A stretch of DNA of 64,000 nucleotides from assembly GCF_015244705.1 (NCBI RefSeq), contig NZ_JABCQF010000002.1, forward strand, positions 372,001 through 436,000. The letters are read 5' to 3'. Shown in pieces: positions 44,861-54,916 of this stretch; position 1 is the stretch's first letter, and every line of letters begins with the position of its first letter. Both the position numbers and the translations under genes were made by a program. Under the pieces are notes generated by a model. It was not told the DNA's origin and did not search any database. It was given only the letters and a program-made list of their open reading frames with translations. The stretch comes from Gluconobacter potus. GTDB taxonomy: Bacteria; Pseudomonadota; Alphaproteobacteria; Acetobacterales; Acetobacteraceae.

Positions 44861-46252
44861 ATGCACCCCTCGAGCCAGACCCCGACGTCCACCAACACGA
44901 TGTCCTGGTCTCCTGCAAGCTGGCGTTCCCGTCCCATCGTCCAGGCTCCATCCTATGCGGATGAAGCGGCGCTTGCTGCTGTCGAAGCTCGTCTGCATCG
45001 ATATCCCCCGTTGGTTTTTGCGGGTGAAGCCCGCCGTCTCAAGACGCGTCTGGCCGCCGCATCGCGCGGAGAAGCCTTCGTCCTGCAGGGCGGCGCCTGT
45101 GCCGAGAGCTTCGACGAATTCACCGCCGACATCGTGCGCGACACGTTCCGCGTCCTGCTCCAGATGGCTGTCGTCCTGACCTTCGCCGCCAAGGTACCCG
45201 TCGTGAAGATCGGTCGTATGGCCGGCCAGTACGCCAAGCCGCGTTCGTCCAACACTGAGACAATCGATGGCGTGACGCTGCCGTGCTATCGCGGCGATAT
45301 CATCAACGGTCCCGAGTTCACACCCGAGGCCCGTATCCCCGATCCCGCGCGCATGGAAACCGGATATTTCCAGTCCGCAGGCGTGATGAACCTGCTGCGC
45401 GCCTTTGCGCATGGCGGTTATGCGAACCTGCATCAGGTCCATCGCTGGAACCTCGGATTCGTCGAGCGTTCCCCGCTGGCTGCCCGTTATCAGGATCTGG
45501 CCCATCGCATTGATGAGACGCTCTCGTTCCTGCGCGCCTGCGGTTTCGATGGCTCGGCCTCGCAGATCGATGAGACGGAGTTCTACACGTCCCACGAAGC
45601 CCTGCTGCTGCCTTACGAACAGGCTCTGACCCGCGTGGACAGCACGAGCGGCGATTACTACGACTGCTCGGCGCATTTCCTGTGGATCGGTGACCGCACC
45701 CGCCAGCCGGACGGCGCGCATGTCGAGTTCCTGCGTGGGGTGCAGAACCCGATCGGCATCAAGGTCGGCCCGACCACGACGGTCGCGGATCTTGAAAAGC
45801 TGCTCGAAATCCTGAACCCGAAGGACGAGGCCGGGCGTATCACGCTGATCTCGCGCATGGGCAAGGACAAGGTGCGCGATCACCTGCCGCCGTTGCTCGA
45901 TGCCGTGAACCGCACGGGGCGCACCGTGACCTGGCTGTGCGATCCCATGCACGGCAACACCACGACAACGTCCAACAAGATCAAGACCCGCTCCTTCGAC
46001 AACATCCTGGGCGAGGTCCTCGGCTTCTTCGACGTGTTTGAGGCCATTGGCCGCCGTCCGGGGGGTATCCATCTGGAAATGACGGGTCAGGACGTCACGG
46101 AATGCATTGGTGGTGCGCAGTGCCTGACCGAGGACGATCTGGCCGGTCGCTATGAAACATTCTGTGATCCGCGCCTTAATGCGGAACAGTCACTTGAAAT
46201 GGCCTTCCTTCTTGCTCAGGAATTGACGGGACGAGCAGGAAAGAAAGAATGA
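44861..46252 (+). CDS. Class II 3-deoxy-7-phosphoheptulonate (DAHP) synthase
   Basis: First step of the shikimate pathway: phosphoenolpyruvate plus erythrose 4-phosphate gives DAHP. 463 residues of the plant/actinobacterial class II type, starting [10 protein letters not shown] and containing [50 protein letters not shown] and the metal-binding CDPMHGNT and [15 protein letters not shown] 44861 follows GGAGGG. Overlaps pncB by 4 bases, so the two are coupled. Confidence 0.95.
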   Translation: MHPSSQTPTSTNTMSWSPASWRSRPIVQAPSYADEAALAAVEARLHRYPPLVFAGEARRLKTRLAAASRGEAFVLQGGACAESFDEFTADIVRDTFRVLLQMAVVLTFAAKVPVVKIGRMAGQYAKPRSSNTETIDGVTLPCYRGDIINGPEFTPEARIPDPARMETGYFQSAGVMNLLRAFAHGGYANLHQVHRWNLGFVERSPLAARYQDLAHRIDETLSFLRACGFDGSASQIDETEFYTSHEALLLPYEQALTRVDSTSGDYYDCSAHFLWIGDRTRQPDGAHVEFLRGVQNPIGIKVGPTTTVADLEKLLEILNPKDEAGRITLISRMGKDKVRDHLPPLLDAVNRTGRTVTWLCDPMHGNTTTTSNKIKTRSFDNILGEVLGFFDVFEAIGRRPGGIHLEMTGQDVTECIGGAQCLTEDDLAGRYETFCDPRLNAEQSLEMAFLLAQELTGRAGKKE

Positions 46253-47463
46253 CCGCCTCTGATCCCCAGAATTCTCCGCAGGCCGCGCTTCAGCGCGCGC
46301 TTGGAACACTCGGCCCGCTGGACGAGAAAACAATCGAAGCGCGCACGGATGCCTATTTTGGGCGAACGCGGCACATCGTGGAGCATTTCGGGGATTCCCG
46401 CGTCACCTATGCGGTGTTCATCCGCCGCCCGGTGATTGCGGCCTGTGGGCTGGTCGTCCAGTGGCTGAAGAACGTGGCAAAGGCCCAGGGCTTCGCTCTG
46501 GACTGTCGGGAAATGTATGCCGAGGGCGAGTGGGTCGGCGCGGGTGAACCGCTGCTGTACCTGACCGGCAGCTTCACCCGGCTGGCCCCGCTGGAAACAC
46601 TGGTGCTCCAGCGGATCGGCGCGACCTGCGTGGCCGCCCATAACGCCTATCAGATGGCCATGGCGCTGCCGTCCATCCCGTTTCTTGCAATGGACGCCCG
46701 GCACTGCGCGGGTTTCGAGATGCAGGAACAGATGGCCTATGCGGCAGGCGTCGGCTCCCGCGCCGCGCGGAAGGAAGGGGCCCGCGGCTTCATCGGCAAT
46801 GCCAATGACGCGACGGCTGGTTTCTTCGGTCTCGATGCCGGTCTGGGCACGATGCCTCATGCCCTGATCGGTTATGCCGGCTCCACGCTGCGGGCGGCGG
46901 AGATGTATGACGAGGTCTATCCGAACGATCCGCTCACGGTCCTTGTGGATTACTTCGGGCAGGAAATCACGGATGCTCTTGCTGTCTGCCGCCGCTTTCC
47001 CGAGCGTGCTGCAAGGGGCCATCTGAGTGTCCGTCTGGACACGCATGGTGGGCGCTTCCTTGAAGGACTGGACCCCCAGTCCTCATATGGAGTGCTTGAG
47101 CGTCACACGCCCGGCACCATCCGCCGCTACCGTTCCGATCAGGAACTGCGGGATCTGGTGGGGACGGGTGTATCGGCCGCAGCCATCTGGCGCATGCGCG
47201 AAGCTCTGGACCATGCCGGTTTCCACCATGTGAAGATCGTCGTGTCCTCCGGCTTCAATGTCGCTAAATGCTCGACGATGCGGGACGCTCATGCCCCGAT
47301 CGACGTGATCGGCAGCGGGTCCTTCATCCCCGACCGCTGGTCCGAAACCTATGCAACGGCTGACATCGTGGCCTATGACGGGCAGCCCCGCGTCAAGCTC
47401 GGACGCGAGTTCCTGCTCCAGAAGGTGCGTGACAGCCACGAGACACCCAAGGACATTTCATGA
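46249..47463 (+). CDS. pncB: Nicotinate phosphoribosyltransferase
   Basis: NAD salvage: nicotinate plus PRPP (with ATP) gives nicotinate mononucleotide. 404 residues, family length for this branch. [10 protein letters not shown] at the N-terminus, the central [15 protein letters not shown] with the catalytic histidine region, [21 protein letters not shown] and the C-terminal [14 protein letters not shown] glycine-rich PRPP-binding block. Coupled to DAHP synthase upstream and to the next gene downstream by ATGA overlaps. Confidence 0.85.
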   Translation: MTASDPQNSPQAALQRALGTLGPLDEKTIEARTDAYFGRTRHIVEHFGDSRVTYAVFIRRPVIAACGLVVQWLKNVAKAQGFALDCREMYAEGEWVGAGEPLLYLTGSFTRLAPLETLVLQRIGATCVAAHNAYQMAMALPSIPFLAMDARHCAGFEMQEQMAYAAGVGSRAARKEGARGFIGNANDATAGFFGLDAGLGTMPHALIGYAGSTLRAAEMYDEVYPNDPLTVLVDYFGQEITDALAVCRRFPERAARGHLSVRLDTHGGRFLEGLDPQSSYGVLERHTPGTIRRYRSDQELRDLVGTGVSAAAIWRMREALDHAGFHHVKIVVSSGFNVAKCSTMRDAHAPIDVIGSGSFIPDRWSETYATADIVAYDGQPRVKLGREFLLQKVRDSHETPKDIS

Positions 47464-47924
47464 CCGACGATACGATTGACCCTGTCGAAGGCGCACCCGA
47501 AACCGTCACTGAGCCGGGAACGTGGAGCGTACGCATCATCGATTTGTCCGGCGCGTCGGAAGGCGAGGATGATACGGTCGAGGTCGTGAAAGACTTCATC
47601 GACCTGATGCATGCCAATGCCTATGCTCGCGCCTATGTCCGTGACAGCATCGAGCGCTGCCGTACGCCGGGGGCCAGCAGCAAGGAAGTGATCGAGAACT
47701 GGCTCGCCTTCGGTGAGAACGCCGAAGTCGTGGATGCTGGCGAAGACGGCTGGAAATCGTCCACGGAACTTGAGGACTTCGCCGCCAGCCGCGCCACTCC
47801 GATGGAGCGCGACTGGCGCGCCATTGACCCGCGCCGCCTCGTCGATGACGAGGAAATCGCTGGTCCGCCGGATGATGAAGACGACGAGGATGATGAAAAC
47901 CGTCACGAAGTGATCCGTCACTGA
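47460..47924 (+). CDS. Acidic hypothetical protein
   Basis: 154 residues, strongly acidic, no signal peptide, no membrane segment, no recognised domain. The centre (VEVVKDFIDLMHANAYARAY to SIERCRTPGASSKEVIENWLAFGE, about residues 41-85) is helical and looks folded; the C-terminus is a run of Asp/Glu (DDEDDEDDEN). It overlaps the end of pncB by 4 bases, which argues that it is a real coupled gene. Function unknown. Confidence 0.75.
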   Translation: MTDDTIDPVEGAPETVTEPGTWSVRIIDLSGASEGEDDTVEVVKDFIDLMHANAYARAYVRDSIERCRTPGASSKEVIENWLAFGENAEVVDAGEDGWKSSTELEDFAASRATPMERDWRAIDPRRLVDDEEIAGPPDDEDDEDDENRHEVIRH

Positions 47925-48023
47925 ACACCCGCTGCAGGGAAGGGGCATGCGCTTCTTCCTATGCGCGGCCTTTCATAAAAACCCGCTCTGGCAACGCGGC
48001 GCATCATGCGGCATTAAGGCGTC

Positions 48024-49358
48024 ATGAAACTGCGCTTCGCTCCGTCCCCCACCGGTTACCTGCATGTTGGCAATGCGCGCCTTGCCGTCGCCAACTTCCT
48101 TTTCGCACGCCATAACGGCGCCAAGTTCCTGCTGCGGATCGACGATACCGATACCAGTCGCGGCAAGCCCGAATATGAAGAAGCCATCGGCAAGGATCTG
48201 TCATGGCTGGGGCTGAAATGGGACGAGTATGTGCGCCAGTCCGAGCGTCTCGACCGCTATGCCGAAGTCATCGAAAAGCTGAAGGCGTCCGGCCGTCTCT
48301 ATCCGTGCTTCGAGACGGAATATGAGCTGAACGCCAAGCGTGAAGCCCGCATCCGTGCCGGCAAGGCGCCGATCTATGATCGTGCCATGCTCAAGCTCAC
48401 CGCCGAACAGCGCGCCCGCGCCGAAGCCAACGGTAAGACGCCGCACTGGCGCTTCCGTCTCAGCGATGGCAGCCGCAAGTGGCAGGATCTCGTCATGGAC
48501 GAGTGCTCGGTCAAGCTGACGGCCATTTCCGATCCGGTTCTGGTGCGTGGGGACGGGACGATCCTCTACACCCTGGCCTCCGTCATCGACGATCTGGACA
48601 TGGGCATCACCCATATCGTCCGCGGCGAAGACCATGTAACCAATACCGGCGTGCAGATTGACATCGCCGAGGCGCTTGGCGCAAAGCCCGACCATTTCAC
48701 CTTCGCGCATCTGCCGCTTCTGCTGGATTCCGATGGTGGCAAGCTGTCCAAGCGGTTTGACTCGCTGGCGTTGAAATCCCTGCGTCAGGACGGGCTGGAG
48801 CCGATGTCGATCGTCTCCTATCTCGCCCGCGTCGGTTCTTCGGATGATCCGCAGGTCATGACGATGGACGAGGCCATTGCGGCCTATGACATCTCGCATG
48901 TGTCCAAGTCGGCCGCCCGTTTCGACATGACGCAGCTTCTTGCCCTGAACCGGCGCGCACTGCACAACCTGCCGTTTGAAGCCGCGAAGATTCACCTGCC
49001 GCCCGAAGCCGACGAGACATTCTGGCATGCCGTGCGTGGCAATGTGGATCTGTCGGCTGAAATCCCGCACTGGTGGGACGTGGTGCATGGTACGATCATT
49101 CCGCCGTCCCAGCCGGAAGACCGTGCATTCCTTCAGCAGGCCCTCGACACCCTCCCGCCCGAGCCGTGGGGCGAGGAGACGTGGAAGGACTGGACCAACG
49201 CGCTCAAGGAGCAGTCCGGCCGCAAGGGCCGCAGCCTGTTCATGCCGTTGCGTCTGGCTCTGACGGGTGAGGACGCAGGGCCGGAACTGCATGTCCTGCT
49301 CGGCCTGATGGGCCGTGAGCGGACGGTCGCGCGTTTGCGGGATGCCATTCAGGCCTGA
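48024..49358 (+). CDS. gltX: Glutamate--tRNA ligase
   Basis: Class I synthetase charging tRNA-Glu, and possibly tRNA-Gln. 444 residues. HIGH-like PSPTGYLHVGNAR (residues 7-19), RIDDTDTSRG, HIVRGEDHVTNT and KMSKS-like GGKLSKRFDS (about 240-248). The C-terminal anticodon domain is short. Alphaproteobacteria often carry two GluRS copies, one feeding Glu-tRNA-Gln to GatCAB; which copy this is cannot be told here. A terminator follows. Confidence 0.95.
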   Translation: MKLRFAPSPTGYLHVGNARLAVANFLFARHNGAKFLLRIDDTDTSRGKPEYEEAIGKDLSWLGLKWDEYVRQSERLDRYAEVIEKLKASGRLYPCFETEYELNAKREARIRAGKAPIYDRAMLKLTAEQRARAEANGKTPHWRFRLSDGSRKWQDLVMDECSVKLTAISDPVLVRGDGTILYTLASVIDDLDMGITHIVRGEDHVTNTGVQIDIAEALGAKPDHFTFAHLPLLLDSDGGKLSKRFDSLALKSLRQDGLEPMSIVSYLARVGSSDDPQVMTMDEAIAAYDISHVSKSAARFDMTQLLALNRRALHNLPFEAAKIHLPPEADETFWHAVRGNVDLSAEIPHWWDVVHGTIIPPSQPEDRAFLQQALDTLPPEPWGEETWKDWTNALKEQSGRKGRSLFMPLRLALTGEDAGPELHVLLGLMGRERTVARLRDAIQA

Positions 49359-49365
49359 GCCTGTT

Positions 49366-49403
49366 GCCCGTCACGCTGTTCAAAAGCGCGACGGGCTTTT
49401 TTT
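49366..49403 (+). terminator. Terminator of gltX
   Basis: GCCCGTCACGC (49366-49376) pairs with GCGCGACGGGC (49386-49396) with one mismatch, then seven T (49397-49403). The T-run reaches the stop codon of the convergent epimerase gene. Confidence 0.88.
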
Positions 49404-50287
49404 CAGATTGCCCGGACGGACCAGAACGCCGTCCAGCTCTCACCCGGTTTCAGGTGCAGCAGACCGGGCTTGCATGAAAAATCATCCGCAAATCCCACCG
49501 GTGTCGCATATCCGTACCAGGGTTCGATGCACAGGAATTCCGCGCCTGGCTTTGTCCACAGACCAAGTTCCCGGAAGCCGCCCCAGACGAACCGGATGCC
49601 ATGCCCGTCCGGATCAACCATATCCACGGACCGGCTTTCCGGCTTCTCCAGGATGAGGGCGTCTTTTGCAAACAGCGCATCCGTCAGGGGAAGAATATTG
49701 TCCCTGACCGGTGTATGGAACTTCTCGGGCAGCATCAGCCCATCGGCACCGATCCGACGGACGGGCAGGGGCTCGTCATATTCAAAGACCAGCCTGTAGT
49801 TCTCTTTTGCTACCCCCTCCTTCAGCGGCCAGCGGAATGCCGGATGTGCGCCGAGCGAGGCATGGAGTGTCTGGCTGCTGTCCGGGTTGTGCAGGTGGTA
49901 CGAGACCCGCAGCGTGGCGTTCTCGATCAGATAGACCACCTGAAGGCGGAAGGCGGCAGGAAAGAGGGCACGGCTTTCCGCATCGTCCACGAGTTCCAGC
50001 GTGCAGCCTTCCGCCGTCCGCGCGATCCATCGGAACACCCGGTCCCGCGCCAGTCCGTGCTGTCTGAGATGCACGGGCTGTCCATTGAGCGTGGACCTGT
50101 CATCGGGGAGTTTCCCGATGATCGGGAACAGGATCGGCGAATGTTTCGGCCAGGCCGGCCCCGCGTTCCAGAGCAGGTCTTCCGATCCGCTGCGCAGGGC
50201 GACCAGTTCGGCGCCATGACGTCTGACCGAGGCCTTCAGCAGGCCGGTGCCGAAATCATGTCTGTCGTCCGTCACGAAATCCGTCAT
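49403..50287 (-). CDS. Aldose 1-epimerase family protein (LacX-like)
   Basis: 294 residues of the galactose mutarotase-like fold. Family features: HGLARDRVF, SLGAHPAFRWP with the catalytic histidine, and FLCIEPWYG with the conserved glutamate. Members interconvert sugar anomers or act on hexose-6-phosphates. ATG 50287 is preceded by AGGAGA. Last gene of the minus-strand run cysS-trmJ-Kir-epimerase, 13 bases after the channel gene. Confidence 0.85.
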   Translation of the reverse strand: MTDFVTDDRHDFGTGLLKASVRRHGAELVALRSGSEDLLWNAGPAWPKHSPILFPIIGKLPDDRSTLNGQPVHLRQHGLARDRVFRWIARTAEGCTLELVDDAESRALFPAAFRLQVVYLIENATLRVSYHLHNPDSSQTLHASLGAHPAFRWPLKEGVAKENYRLVFEYDEPLPVRRIGADGLMLPEKFHTPVRDNILPLTDALFAKDALILEKPESRSVDMVDPDGHGIRFVWGGFRELGLWTKPGAEFLCIEPWYGYATPVGFADDFSCKPGLLHLKPGESWTAFWSVRAI

Positions 50288-50300
50288 GGGATATCTCCTG

Positions 50301-51293
50301 TCAGGGGGTAGGATCAGGTGCCTTGGGCATATCGCCCGGCTCAGTCGTATGGAAGCGACGGAAATCGACCTCCACCCGGCCATCCGGACGATTTTCGATC
50401 ATATCCGAAAAACGGTAACCGTGTTTCACATGTCCGATCTCATAGGCGTGACGGGCAAAAACGGTCTGGGACGAAATCTCGTCCGTACCATCCATTGTGA
50501 TGATGATTTCCGCGTTCTGGCCAATCAGCGTCTCCGCGGACAGGCCGTAGAGCGGGCTGTGTTCGTCAATCAGATGGGTTGCGTTCAGGCTGATCCGGAA
50601 GATCGGCATGTGGGACTGAATAAGCGACAGCCGGTCGAACCGCCGGACCAGACGTCCACGCTCATCGGGCATCAGGCGCGTCAGGGTCATTTCGATATTG
50701 GCAGAGAGGATCAGGGTCCGGCGCTGGTTGGCCAGGCGGATCGTCAGCGTCGGGATCACGTCGTCATAGGACACGACCGCCACATGACTGAACAGCACCC
50801 TGGCGCGGGGACGGGAGAAACGGGCGAAGACCAGTCCGGTCGCCACGGCATTCAGCATCATGCCCGCCAGCACTTCGAAGGAGACGATCGTGTTCGTCAG
50901 CCGCCCGACGGGGGACATGGTGCCATAACCGACGGTCGAGATCGTTTGAACGCTAAAGAAAATATCGTCGAGGAAATCGCCGTGCGGGACACCGCTCACA
51001 CTGTGAGGGATGACATAATACATCAGCGCGAAGGCGACATTGATGACCAGATACAGGCCCAGGGACGCCCAGAAGAACGTGAACCAACTCATGGTCATCA
51101 GGGTATGGTAGAGGTCCCCGAAAACGCCTGCATCCAGACCGGTGCGGATGATGTCGCTCCGACCGTTCTCTTCGAGAACATGCGCGCGGATCCTGTTGAC
51201 CGTTTCGACAACGGTCGGATGCTCCTGCGGTGTAACTGGCGCCCCGGGCTCAGGCCGGTGTGCCATCCGTTTCCTGTGGCGCCAGTGGATCAT
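50301..51293 (-). CDS. Inward-rectifier potassium channel (KirBac type)
   Basis: 330 residues. Slide helix around 55-70, membrane helix M1 (about 72-92), pore helix and selectivity filter TVGYG (120-124), M2 (about 135-155), then the cytoplasmic beta-sandwich Kir domain (about 160-310) with ARVLFSHVAVVSYDDVIPTL. This matches KirBac channels, which pass K+ under membrane-potential and lipid/pH control. 4 bases after trmJ, so expressed with translation genes. Confidence 0.92.
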   Translation of the reverse strand: MIHWRHRKRMAHRPEPGAPVTPQEHPTVVETVNRIRAHVLEENGRSDIIRTGLDAGVFGDLYHTLMTMSWFTFFWASLGLYLVINVAFALMYYVIPHSVSGVPHGDFLDDIFFSVQTISTVGYGTMSPVGRLTNTIVSFEVLAGMMLNAVATGLVFARFSRPRARVLFSHVAVVSYDDVIPTLTIRLANQRRTLILSANIEMTLTRLMPDERGRLVRRFDRLSLIQSHMPIFRISLNATHLIDEHSPLYGLSAETLIGQNAEIIITMDGTDEISSQTVFARHAYEIGHVKHGYRFSDMIENRPDGRVEVDFRRFHTTEPGDMPKAPDPTP

Positions 51294-51297
51294 GGGG

Positions 51298-52092
51298 TCA
51301 GCTCCTGTTCCTGCGGGCGCTGCTCAGTTCGCTGACAACGCCGTGAAGGGTGCGAAGCTCCTGTTCCGTCACTTCGCCTCGGGTGAAGAAATGACGCAGG
51401 TTCCGCACCATTCCGGGGCGTTTCTGCTCATTTCGAAGGAAATTGGTCTCATCCAGATCGCGGATGAGATGGGACATGAAATTCTCCATCTCCCCCTTGG
51501 TCGCCACATGCGTCTCATTGGTCATGAGTTCGCGCGGCGGCGTCATGTCCTCGGTCAGGAACCACTCATAGGCCATGATCAACACGGCCTGTGCGAGGTT
51601 CAGCGACATGAATTTCGGGTTGAGCGGATAGCGGACCAGCGTATCGGCGCGGGCCATGTCCTCGTTGTCCAGTCCGGCACGCTCGGGGCCGAACAGAATG
51701 CCGGTGCGCAGGCCGCGATTGGCCGCAACACGCAGTTCCGCCGCGGCTCCGCGCGCGGTCATGACCGGCTTGACCACATGGCGCGGGCGCGGACAGGTCG
51801 CGAAAATGCGGTGCAGGTCAGCAACTGCGTCGTCCACCGTTTCGAACACCTGAGCCGCGTCCAGAATCCGGTCCGCGCCTGAAGATGCATACCAGGCGCG
51901 TTCCTGCGGCCAGCCGTCACGCGGGGCCACGATGCGCAGATGGAACAGGCCGCCATTTGCCATGGCGCGCGCGGTCGTGCCGATGTTTTCGGCAAGCTGC
52001 GGGCGCACCAGGATCACGACCGGATCGAAATCACCAAGAGGGCCGATATTCGCCCCGCCGTCACGTCCGGTCATGGTTACGTCTTCCGCCAT
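51298..52092 (-). CDS. trmJ: tRNA (cytidine/uridine-2'-O-)-methyltransferase TrmJ
   Basis: SPOUT-fold methyltransferase that 2'-O-methylates position 32 of tRNAs. 264 residues. Motif 1 PQLAENIGTTARAMANGG (about 32-49), motif 2 GILFGPERAGLDNED and motif 3 YPLNPKFMSLNLAQAV form the trefoil knot and SAM site. The C-terminal part is the TrmJ helical extension. Its start overlaps the end of cysS by 16 bases. Confidence 0.93.
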   Translation of the reverse strand: MAEDVTMTGRDGGANIGPLGDFDPVVILVRPQLAENIGTTARAMANGGLFHLRIVAPRDGWPQERAWYASSGADRILDAAQVFETVDDAVADLHRIFATCPRPRHVVKPVMTARGAAAELRVAANRGLRTGILFGPERAGLDNEDMARADTLVRYPLNPKFMSLNLAQAVLIMAYEWFLTEDMTPPRELMTNETHVATKGEMENFMSHLIRDLDETNFLRNEQKRPGMVRNLRHFFTRGEVTEQELRTLHGVVSELSSARRNRS

Positions 52093-53435
52093 GTTGTGCC
52101 ACCAGGGCCGTCTTCAAGAGTGATGCCGTCAGCCGCAAGCTGTGCACGGATGGCATCGGCACGAGCGAAATCGCGGGCTTTGCGGGCTGCAAGACGTTCT
52201 TCAATCAGCTTTTCGATGGCGCCGGCGTCCACACCGGACTGGAACCACTCGGCAGGCGTGACATTGAACAGGCCCAGCATCTTGCCAGCCGCCAGCAGAC
52301 CTGACGCCGCGTCCTGATCGCCCTGCATGGCGGCATCCGCCAGCGGATGGAGTGCGGTAATCGCCAGCGGCGTGTTCAGGTCATCGCACAGGGCGTCCAT
52401 GACCGCAGCGGGGACGGCAGCGCCGGGCTGCGCGTTTCCGCGTTCCAGCGCCCGGTACAGCCGGTCCAGAACCCGCCGCGCTTCCTCAAGCTTCTCCCAG
52501 CTGAAATCCAGTGTGGAACGGTAATGCGCGCCCAGATAGAGCAGGCGCAGGGGCTCGGCGGGCGAGCGGTCCAGCACTTCGCGGATCGTGAAAAAATTGC
52601 CGAGCGACTTCGACATCTTCTCGCCGTTCGACAGCAGCATCCCGTTATGGACCCAGTGCGTGGCGAACTTGCCATGCGGGTAGCAGCACATGGACTGCGC
52701 GCGCTCGTTCTCATGATGCGGGAACAGCAGATCGTCGCCGCCACCATGAATGTCGAAGCTCTCGCCCAGATAACGGTGTGACATGGCCGAGCATTCGATA
52801 TGCCAGCCCGGACGTCCGCGCCCATACGGGCTGTCCCAGCCCGGCAGGTCCGGCTCGGACGGTTTCCACAGCACGAAATCGCCCGGATCACGCTTGTAGG
52901 GCGCGACTTCAACACGCGCACCCGCAATCATGTCATCCAGCGAACGGCCGGAAAGCTCCCCATAGGACGGGAAATTGCGCACCGCGAACAGCACATGCCC
53001 TTCGGCCACATAGGCATGGCCGTTCTCGACCAGACGCCCGATCATTTCCAGCATGTCGTCGATATGGTGGGTCGCGCGCGGCTCGATATCGGGCGGCAGA
53101 ATGAAGAGTGACGCGAGATCTTCATGAAAGGCCTGTGTCGTGCGCTCGGTCAGGGCGGAAATGTCTTCCCCGTTTTCCTTCGCGCGCGCGTTGATCTTGT
53201 CATCCACGTCGGTCACGTTGCGGACATAGGTCACGCGCGGATACATCGTGCGCAGCAGGCGGATGAGGATATCCGCGCACATCATGGCCCGCAGATTGCC
53301 CAGATGCGCGCGGTCATAGACGGTCGGTCCACAGAAATAGACGCGCACATTCGCAGGATCGAGGGGCGTGAACGGTCGCTTGTCGCGAAGATGGGTATCG
53401 TGCAGGCGGAGCACGTTTGAAGCAGGATCGGCCAT
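52077..53435 (-). CDS. cysS: Cysteine--tRNA ligase
   Basis: Class I monomeric synthetase. 452 residues. HIGH-like TVYDRAHLGNLR, KMSKS motif GEKMSKSLGNF, zinc ligands in YFCGPTVYD, ECSAMSHRYLG and FPHHENERAQS, and a complete C-terminal anticodon region (LAARKARDFARADAIRAQL). ATG 53435 gives MADPASNVLRLHD; an in-frame start at 53471 adds twelve unconserved residues. First gene of the run ending with the epimerase. Confidence 0.96.
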   Translation of the reverse strand: MADPASNVLRLHDTHLRDKRPFTPLDPANVRVYFCGPTVYDRAHLGNLRAMMCADILIRLLRTMYPRVTYVRNVTDVDDKINARAKENGEDISALTERTTQAFHEDLASLFILPPDIEPRATHHIDDMLEMIGRLVENGHAYVAEGHVLFAVRNFPSYGELSGRSLDDMIAGARVEVAPYKRDPGDFVLWKPSEPDLPGWDSPYGRGRPGWHIECSAMSHRYLGESFDIHGGGDDLLFPHHENERAQSMCCYPHGKFATHWVHNGMLLSNGEKMSKSLGNFFTIREVLDRSPAEPLRLLYLGAHYRSTLDFSWEKLEEARRVLDRLYRALERGNAQPGAAVPAAVMDALCDDLNTPLAITALHPLADAAMQGDQDAASGLLAAGKMLGLFNVTPAEWFQSGVDAGAIEKLIEERLAARKARDFARADAIRAQLAADGITLEDGPGGTTWRKT

Positions 53436-53521
53436 ACGCCGATCAATGCGCCAGCCTTGGTTCAGGTGCAACAGGCTTTGTTACTCTTGTCGGAAGGTTT
53501 GGCCCCTGTAATAGGGGGCGT

Positions 53522-54916
53522 ATGAGCAGTGCCCTTTCCAGTCCGCCGACCGATCCGACAACCCTACGCAGTCACGCGCTGGCGCTCGTGCGGGTCGCTC
53601 TGCCCCTTGCCCTGTCGCAGCTCTCCGAAATGGCCATGGGTGTCACGGATACGATCCTGCTGGGTGGGCTGGGCGTGACGGAAGTGGCCATCGGTGGCCT
53701 GTCGAGCACGTTCTTCTTTACGACGATGGTGACATTCCAGGCCATTCTCGGCGGAGCGGGGGTGCTTCTGTCACATGGACGCGGCGCCGAAGAACACGGC
53801 CGGACGTCCCATGACGGTCGCAGCGTCATGAGTGCGACGCTCATGCTCGCCATTGCGGTGTTCATTCCCTGTGCCCTGCTGCTGGCTTTCTCAAAGACGA
53901 TCTTCGGCATCATGGGAGAGCCGGTCGAAGTGGTGCTTCACGGCAGCCATTTCATCGACATCCTTCTGCTGTCGCTTTTGCCCGATCTGGCGGTCATCGG
54001 CGTCCTGCGGGTAGCGCTTCCGGCGCTGGGGGCGGAGACGCTGCTGCTGTGGATCATGCCAGCCATGGCAGTCTGCAATGGTCTGACCAATGCGGCGCTG
54101 ATTCATGGCTGGGCCGGGCTACCAGCCATGGGGCTTTACGGTTCTGCAACCGCCACAACGCTGACCGGCTGGGTCGTCAGTTTTGCACTTTTCGGACTGT
54201 GCCTGACCCATCCGCGCGTCAGGGCGGTGCTGAAGCCAGCCCCCGTCCGCTGGGACGTTCTGAAAGACCTGCTGAAGCTGGGGGCGCCCATGATGATGGG
54301 GGCAGCGGCTGAAATCCTGATGTTCCAGATCACCAGTCTGCGGGCCGGCGAGCTTGGAACCCATAGTCTGGCCGCCCATCAGGTGGCGCTGAATGTCAGT
54401 TCCCTGCTGTTCATGGTGTGTCTGGCGATCGGGCAGGCGACCAATGTCCGCGTGGCTTACTGGCGTGGTGCCGGGCGCATGGAGCAGAGCCGTCGTGCGG
54501 CCCTGACCGGCACGGGCATCGTCCTGATGTGGAGCCTCGCCACATCCTCGCTGCTGCTGATCTGGCCGGAAAAAATCCTGCCGCTTTACTTCTCGAATCG
54601 CGCACCCGATCCCGAGACGACGGCGCTCGTCGTCATCCTGCTGCGGACCGCCGGGCTCTATCAGATCGTGGATGGGCTGCAATGTGTGTTCAGTGGCGCG
54701 CTTCGGGGCTGTGGTGACGCCGTGACACCCATGCTGATCGCCGTGGCCAGCTATGGTCTGATCGGTCTGGTTTTCGGGGGATGGCTGGCCTTCCACCAGC
54801 ATGTCGGTGTGGAAGGCCTGTGGATCGGCATGGCGCTGGCGCTGGCCACGACCTGCGTGGCCTTCGGGATCAGGCTGCTGCGTGTGATGCGCAAGCCCGT
54901 CCCTGCCAGATCGTGA
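53522..54916 (+). CDS. MATE family efflux transporter
   Basis: Cation-coupled multidrug or toxin exporter of the inner membrane. 464 residues and twelve predicted membrane helices in two homologous halves: half one opens with LPLALSQLSEMAMGVTDTIL, half two with LGAPMMMGAAAEILMFQ. Substrate unknown. Divergent from cysS with an 86-base gap. Its last 47 bases overlap the convergent MFS gene. Confidence 0.92.
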   Translation: MSSALSSPPTDPTTLRSHALALVRVALPLALSQLSEMAMGVTDTILLGGLGVTEVAIGGLSSTFFFTTMVTFQAILGGAGVLLSHGRGAEEHGRTSHDGRSVMSATLMLAIAVFIPCALLLAFSKTIFGIMGEPVEVVLHGSHFIDILLLSLLPDLAVIGVLRVALPALGAETLLLWIMPAMAVCNGLTNAALIHGWAGLPAMGLYGSATATTLTGWVVSFALFGLCLTHPRVRAVLKPAPVRWDVLKDLLKLGAPMMMGAAAEILMFQITSLRAGELGTHSLAAHQVALNVSSLLFMVCLAIGQATNVRVAYWRGAGRMEQSRRAALTGTGIVLMWSLATSSLLLIWPEKILPLYFSNRAPDPETTALVVILLRTAGLYQIVDGLQCVFSGALRGCGDAVTPMLIAVASYGLIGLVFGGWLAFHQHVGVEGLWIGMALALATTCVAFGIRLLRVMRKPVPARS

